A DNA stretch of 64,000 bases from a virus. The notes below the pieces were generated by a model, which had not been told where the DNA came from, searched no databases, and worked only from the letters and a program-made list of their open reading frames with translations. Position numbers and translations under genes: made by a program. Below are positions 60,050 through 64,000 of the stretch, piece after piece (positions within the stretch are counted from its first letter, which is position 1; the number at the start of each line of letters is the position of its first letter). The stretch lies in IMG/VR virus record IMGVR_UViG_3300007609_001486, positions 1 through 64,000 of that record; one strand, given 5' to 3'.

Positions 60050-61119
60050 CATGCTGGACAGAGTACGATCCGTTAAAGGAAATAATTGTAGGAGATTGTA
60101 ATCAGCCCGGCGATTTTGATTGGTTCCTTGACGAAAGAGTAAAATCAAAATTCAATCTAATACTAGAAGAAACAAAAGAAGATTTACAAAATCTTAGCGA
60201 GTATCTATCCGGTTTAGGTATTCGTGTGCATAGGCCTAAACCTACAAAGTTTGAAAGTCGAGTCAGTTTAGGAAGTTTTACAATCCCTAATCCTGCAAGT
60301 CCTATAGTTCCCAGGGATCAGTATTTGGCATACAATAATATTATCATACAAACTTATACAAGTATGGTAGATAGATATTTAGATAGTGCAACATATTACC
60401 ACATCTTTAAAGAACAATTTGATAAGGGCATTAATTGGATTAGTATGCCACCGCCTGTGTTAATAGATATAGGAGAAACAGAAAAGTGGTGGATAAAGGG
60501 CGAAGAAATTTATCATGATATATTAAAAGATAGATTGCTATGGCATACAGCAACCATGTATAAATTAGGTGATACATTGATTACAAACACAAAAGGTCCT
60601 GGTAATTATAACGGTTTAGAATGGATGACAAGGAATCTTCCTAATATTAAAATTATCGAAAATACACAAACGCATCAGCAAGGATATGGGCATATTGATC
60701 ACGGCTGGTTTATGACAGACGACGAAACAGTATTTTGTGTTGATAAAAGTTGGGTTCCATTAGTGCTCCTTGACAAAGAGATTATTGAGTTGCATAAATT
60801 TTTTGATCCTTTTGACGATCAAAAATTCTTTATGGATTACAATAGTACTGGCGGAAAATACAGTGTAGATTGGTTAGATAAATGGTTAAACGGCTGGAAG
60901 GGTTACGCACAGGAATGTTTTTTTGATACCAACGTTTTAGTCCTAGATAAGGAAAATATACTATTCACAAACGAACAACCTCGTATATTTAAATTAATGG
61001 AAAATAGAGGAATCAACTGTCACGTAGTTCCGCAAAGACACAGTTTCTTCTGGGAGGGCGGCGTTCATTGCTTAACTTTAGATTTGGTCAGGGATGGCAG
61101 TTGTAGATCGGTTATATGA
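60046..61119 (+). CDS. amidinotransferase (GATM/arginine-dependent type)
   Basis: 357 residues. TEYDPLKEIIVGD at the N-terminus is the entry signature of the amidinotransferase superfamily; GYGHIDHGWFMTDD (about residues 213-226, H216 and D218) carries the catalytic His; FWEGGVHCLTLDLVRDG contains the catalytic Cys (C342) near the end, as in L-arginine:glycine amidinotransferase and related enzymes. They move the amidino group of arginine to an amine via a Cys adduct. The length is close to typical. In phages this family is rare. The class III aminotransferase on the opposite strand could supply the amine acceptor. It has a 42-base overlap with that convergent gene. Confidence 0.85.
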   Translation: MTCWTEYDPLKEIIVGDCNQPGDFDWFLDERVKSKFNLILEETKEDLQNLSEYLSGLGIRVHRPKPTKFESRVSLGSFTIPNPASPIVPRDQYLAYNNIIIQTYTSMVDRYLDSATYYHIFKEQFDKGINWISMPPPVLIDIGETEKWWIKGEEIYHDILKDRLLWHTATMYKLGDTLITNTKGPGNYNGLEWMTRNLPNIKIIENTQTHQQGYGHIDHGWFMTDDETVFCVDKSWVPLVLLDKEIIELHKFFDPFDDQKFFMDYNSTGGKYSVDWLDKWLNGWKGYAQECFFDTNVLVLDKENILFTNEQPRIFKLMENRGINCHVVPQRHSFFWEGGVHCLTLDLVRDGSCRSVI

Positions 61120-62322
61120 TGCTAGTGCACTTATAAGTCTCTTTGATAACTCTATAAAATAATCATCAGTTGCAGATAATGGGATAATTATCAAAAGTCC
61201 ATCCCCTGCTTCGTTAAACATACCGCTGCTCAATCCAAACTTTTTAAAATGACTTTCCAGGGTATCTTGATTTTCTAAGTAATTTTCATTTAACAGATTA
61301 AGATTAAATACCAGTCCGTGGTTGTTAAAGCCTTTTATAAGATTCTCTTGTTTTAGTTTTTCGAATAAAGAAACGGCTGAATTTTTTATCGCAGAATGAT
61401 TTTTTAGAATTTGTTCTTTTTCTAGAATATCCATATATTCTAAAACACTGTAGATGCCACTTAGGCTGAAACTATATGAGAATCCATGCAGTAACGGCAA
61501 ATTCATTATTGTTTGGTATATAATGTCATTTACAAGTGTTGCACTCAATGGATAAAAGCCACCTGTAAACCCTTTACCCATTGTGAATATATCAGGCTGT
61601 ATCAAAGTTTCCCCATGTTCGTTTTTCCATCCAAACATGTTTCCGGTTTTTCCTCCGCACATTGCAATATCGTCAACTATCAAAATCACATCGTTTTCAG
61701 TGCAGACACGTCTAAGTTTTTGCCAAAATTCCTGTGTCACAGGCTTCAGTCCATCCTGCCAGCTACAAGTCTCAATGACAACACATAGTGTGTTACTCCA
61801 GTCTCTGTCCAGGTCTGTTTCCTGTCTTCTCAAAGTAACACAATTACCTTCTCTGCCATATATATGATGCATGTCTCTGGTATCTGCAATACTGCTACTT
61901 AAGAATGTGCTACCGTGATAACTGTTTTCAAAACCTATTATCTCTTTCCTGTCTTGATTTTTTGCAACATTATATAGATGTGCAACTCTAATTGCACCCT
62001 CTATGGCATCACTGCCCGATAAGCTGAAAATACTACGATACCCGCCGCTTAAGTCAAACAGTTTAGATGCAAGTGTCTGAATGACTGAGTTAGAAGTTTT
62101 GAACTCGCCGCTACAAAAAGGTGTGTCTTTTATTTTTTCGCCTACCTTATCAACAATATCAGTTCTATCAAACCCTAGTGTAAAACACCCGCAGTTCCCC
62201 ATACTGAGATCAATAAAATTAACATTGTCCTCATAAAAACCAAAAGACCAGTATTTTTCTAAAAGTCTATATTCTTCTAGATTATCGTTTATTGCGTAAG
62301 GAAAAAGTGCTCGGGATATCAT
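61078..62322 (-). CDS. class III PLP-dependent aminotransferase
   Basis: 414 residues, full length for the family. FSLSGSDAIEGAIRVAHLYN is the phosphate-binding region, IGFENSYHGST the YHG motif, LIVDDIAMCGGKTG the DE-type strand after which the cofactor sits (DD here), and FTMGKGFTGGFYPLSATLV the Schiff-base Lys (K250). Such enzymes interconvert amines and carbonyls, for instance 4-aminobutyrate, ornithine or glutamate-1-semialdehyde. The D-D in place of the usual D-E is a variation seen occasionally. It converges on the amidinotransferase gene with overlapping ends. Confidence 0.88.
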   Translation of the reverse strand: MISRALFPYAINDNLEEYRLLEKYWSFGFYEDNVNFIDLSMGNCGCFTLGFDRTDIVDKVGEKIKDTPFCSGEFKTSNSVIQTLASKLFDLSGGYRSIFSLSGSDAIEGAIRVAHLYNVAKNQDRKEIIGFENSYHGSTFLSSSIADTRDMHHIYGREGNCVTLRRQETDLDRDWSNTLCVVIETCSWQDGLKPVTQEFWQKLRRVCTENDVILIVDDIAMCGGKTGNMFGWKNEHGETLIQPDIFTMGKGFTGGFYPLSATLVNDIIYQTIMNLPLLHGFSYSFSLSGIYSVLEYMDILEKEQILKNHSAIKNSAVSLFEKLKQENLIKGFNNHGLVFNLNLLNENYLENQDTLESHFKKFGLSSGMFNEAGDGLLIIIPLSATDDYFIELSKRLISALASYNRSTTAIPDQI

Positions 62323-62347
62323 AATTTTTTACTAATATACTTTTTGC

Positions 62348-62956
62348 TTATATTACACTTAAGGTTAAAGATATTCTTTTACTACCTGGATTTATATTTT
62401 CTACACTATGGATTTTATTTGCTGGTAATAAATGCCATCTGTCTAATGGCACTTTTATTTCTTCCTTCTTTGTAACTTTATCATAAGGAATAAACATTTG
62501 TGGGTGTATCCAGGTATTATCCTTGTAGTCATTTAATTCATAAAATATTAACGAAACATCTCCGCCTGTTTGTATCAGATAATTATAAGCCTTGGATCTT
62601 AATTCGTCTATGTGAGGAGGTATAATCGATCCTTCTTCCATTACTTGAATATTAATGGAATCGTATTTGATTGGAATATGTGTATTAACCCATTTACTTA
62701 TAGTGTCAGATACATCTATAAAACTATATTTTACTAGTCCGGGAAATCTTTCACGTGCTTCTTGTCCGCTGTACCCTAGTTTAGATTTGTTAATATTAGG
62801 ATCATATGCATTTTCTACTAAGTTTAGAATCTCCTCAGAAGAACTTATAAGAAGTGTGTCCAAACGAGTATTTTCGCTTTTAGCTACTACATCAAATATT
62901 TCTTGTTTTATTTCTTCAGGCATTAAGGGATATGCAGGATATTTTAAGTATGCCAT
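62348..62956 (-). CDS. 2OG-Fe(II) dioxygenase-like protein
   Basis: 202 residues on the minus strand, 25 bases upstream of the aminotransferase gene. MEEGSIIPPHIDELRSKAYN gives H115 and D117, then GGDVSLIFYEL, PLDRWHLLPANKIHSVENIN the distal His, and KRISLTLSVI the arginine. This is the sixth dioxygenase-like gene of the window and is separated from the other five. It lies 8 bases after the halogenase and may act on the same compound. Confidence 0.7.
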   Translation of the reverse strand: MAYLKYPAYPLMPEEIKQEIFDVVAKSENTRLDTLLISSSEEILNLVENAYDPNINKSKLGYSGQEARERFPGLVKYSFIDVSDTISKWVNTHIPIKYDSINIQVMEEGSIIPPHIDELRSKAYNYLIQTGGDVSLIFYELNDYKDNTWIHPQMFIPYDKVTKKEEIKVPLDRWHLLPANKIHSVENINPGSKRISLTLSVI

Positions 62957-62964
62957 TATTTGTT

Positions 62965-63999
62965 TTATATACCTTCCTTGTTCGTCCGAAAATAACCATG
63001 CAGGACAGCATCTGTATTAGTCTTACAACTAGACATATTTCGAATCTGTATTTTTTTCCATGCCTCAAAATCTTTAATAATTTCCACTTCTCTTCCTGTG
63101 ATATGATTTTTTGCAACCTGTTTATTTATAAAGCCCAACCCTGCAAGAATCTGATTCCATGCATTATATCCTATACTATTTTCTTTGTTAGGAACATCAG
63201 ATGCTGTAAGTAAACGAGTCTTAGAAATGTCAATAATATTTTTAACGAAATCTGTAGCAATGTCAGATTTCTTTATGTAATCCCAAAACGGAGATCCTGA
63301 TTTTCCCCCTAAATAATGCAAAATTATAAAATCTTTGATTTCGTCATACATTTCTGTAATTTCTTCGTTATATTTTTTGAAGTCATTTGAACCTATATAA
63401 TCTACAAATTTTTGTATTTGAATTATTGTTGCATGTATGCTCGTGGCCTCTAACGGTTCAATAAAAGCACTAGCTAACCCTAATGCCAAACAATTTTTCC
63501 GCCAAGGCGCATCTAATCTTCCTGAATCAAACTTAATTTGTTTTATAGGGGTTATTTCGTGTCCTAATAAGGCTTCGATTTCATTTTGTGCTTCATTAAA
63601 GGTTATAAACTTGTCACAAAATACGTAGCCGCATCCGAACCTTTCTGCAGTTGGTATCTGCCACATCCAGCCCGCACTTAAGGCTTTTGAAATGGTCAAG
63701 GGTTTAGGCCAAACTGGCGGAACATAGTCTAAAACAAATGGCATAGCACTGTTCATAAGTAGGTGTCTGTTATAACTTACCCATTTTGCACCTAGGCTCT
63801 TCATTAAAGTTTGCGCAAATCCTGTGCAATCTATAAAGAAATCCCCAGGTATAGTCATATTATTAGATAACTTTAATGAGTCTATAGCGTTATTTTCATT
63901 ATGGATTATTTTTTCAACTGTTGCATCAATAACTGAACCGCCCATAGAGAGAACACGCTTTTTAAAAAATTTGCCAACTTTACTTCCGTCAAAATGAAA
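62965..63999 (-). CDS. flavin-dependent tryptophan-halogenase-type protein, 5'-truncated by window
   Basis: Minus-strand frame open to the right edge; the ATG at 63945 is internal. The visible end begins FHFDGSKVGKFFKKRVLS, a typical halogenase segment, then FFIDCTGFAQTLMKSLGAKW, AGWMWQIPTAERFGCGYVF with the WxWxIP signature of flavin-dependent halogenases, and LGLASAFIEPLEATSIH. Such enzymes use FADH2, oxygen and halide to make HOX that attacks an aromatic or activated substrate. The N-terminal FAD-binding GxGxxG motif is outside the window. A viral member of this enzyme class (VirX1, from a cyanophage) is known, so the presence in a phage has precedent. Confidence 0.88.
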   Translation of the reverse strand, partial: FHFDGSKVGKFFKKRVLSMGGSVIDATVEKIIHNENNAIDSLKLSNNMTIPGDFFIDCTGFAQTLMKSLGAKWVSYNRHLLMNSAMPFVLDYVPPVWPKPLTISKALSAGWMWQIPTAERFGCGYVFCDKFITFNEAQNEIEALLGHEITPIKQIKFDSGRLDAPWRKNCLALGLASAFIEPLEATSIHATIIQIQKFVDYIGSNDFKKYNEEITEMYDEIKDFIILHYLGGKSGSPFWDYIKKSDIATDFVKNIIDISKTRLLTASDVPNKENSIGYNAWNQILAGLGFINKQVAKNHITGREVEIIKDFEAWKKIQIRNMSSCKTNTDAVLHGYFRTNKEGI

Positions 64000-64000
64000 A

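Noticed and set aside
63943-63945. ATG as the start of the halogenase-type gene
   Set aside because: The frame continues upstream to the edge with FHFDGSKVGKFF, a conserved halogenase segment, so the gene begins outside the window.
1-64000. tRNA genes, integrase or attachment sites, terminal repeats
   Set aside because: None was noticed by eye. A covariance-model scan would be needed to exclude a tRNA, so no claim is made.

Overview
This window is a stretch of a low-GC, very densely packed tailed-phage genome of the T4-like (myovirus) kind, most likely from a marine phage. The diagnostic genes are baseplate homologues in T4-like order (gene 5-like hub, gene 25, gene 6), followed by a giant virion gene and a set of fibre/structural genes, several behind ATAAATA-type late promoters. 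No integrase, photosynthesis gene, tRNA or replication gene was seen, so the host cannot be named from this sequence. There is no gene-free stretch over 300 bases; the longest intergenic gaps are about 40-60 bases.

Region 1 (1-31001, all + strand) is the virion module: the end of a GH19-type lysozyme gene, a gp5-like hub with an added M15-type peptidase domain, gp25, a large gp6, a 4,692-residue protein rich in carbohydrate-binding-like and propeller-like repeats, a small unknown protein, three tandem fibre-like paralogues that share an N-terminal module, and two further paralogous structural genes.

Region 2 (31047-37109) begins directly behind a near-consensus sigma-70 promoter and a perfect Shine-Dalgarno. 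It holds three glycosyltransferase-like genes (one with two tandem GT-A-like halves), a methyltransferase-like gene, an SGNH-hydrolase-like gene and three small or unknown genes.

Region 3 (37118-54619) is the most unusual part: thirteen radical-SAM loci in about 17.5 kb, on both strands, in three paralogous families. Family A has CxxxCxxC at residue 18 and a C-terminal SPASM-like part. Family B has an N-terminal twitch/SPASM-like Cys module before the radical-SAM core. Family C is shorter, with a C-terminal Cys cluster. B and C genes recur as pairs. One family A locus is split into separate radical-SAM and SPASM genes at an A8 tract. A QueC-like PP-loop enzyme, a short-chain-dehydrogenase-like gene and a ParB-like-motif gene lie among them.

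Region 4 (54659 to the right edge) carries five adjacent genes with 2-oxoglutarate/Fe(II) dioxygenase-like HxD...H motifs and a sixth further on, plus a large unknown protein, an SDR-type reductase, an amidinotransferase, a class III aminotransferase and a flavin-dependent tryptophan-halogenase-type enzyme that runs off the window.

Regions 2-4 look like one late-acquired or expanded small-molecule, peptide or glycan tailoring programme. The sequence does not reveal the substrate. Candidates are a modified surface or virion glycan, post-translational modification of the virion proteins of region 1, or a peptide or small-molecule product. Gene junctions are very regular: twelve share an 8-base stop/start overlap of the form ATGNNTRA, which suggests translational coupling through the whole accessory block.
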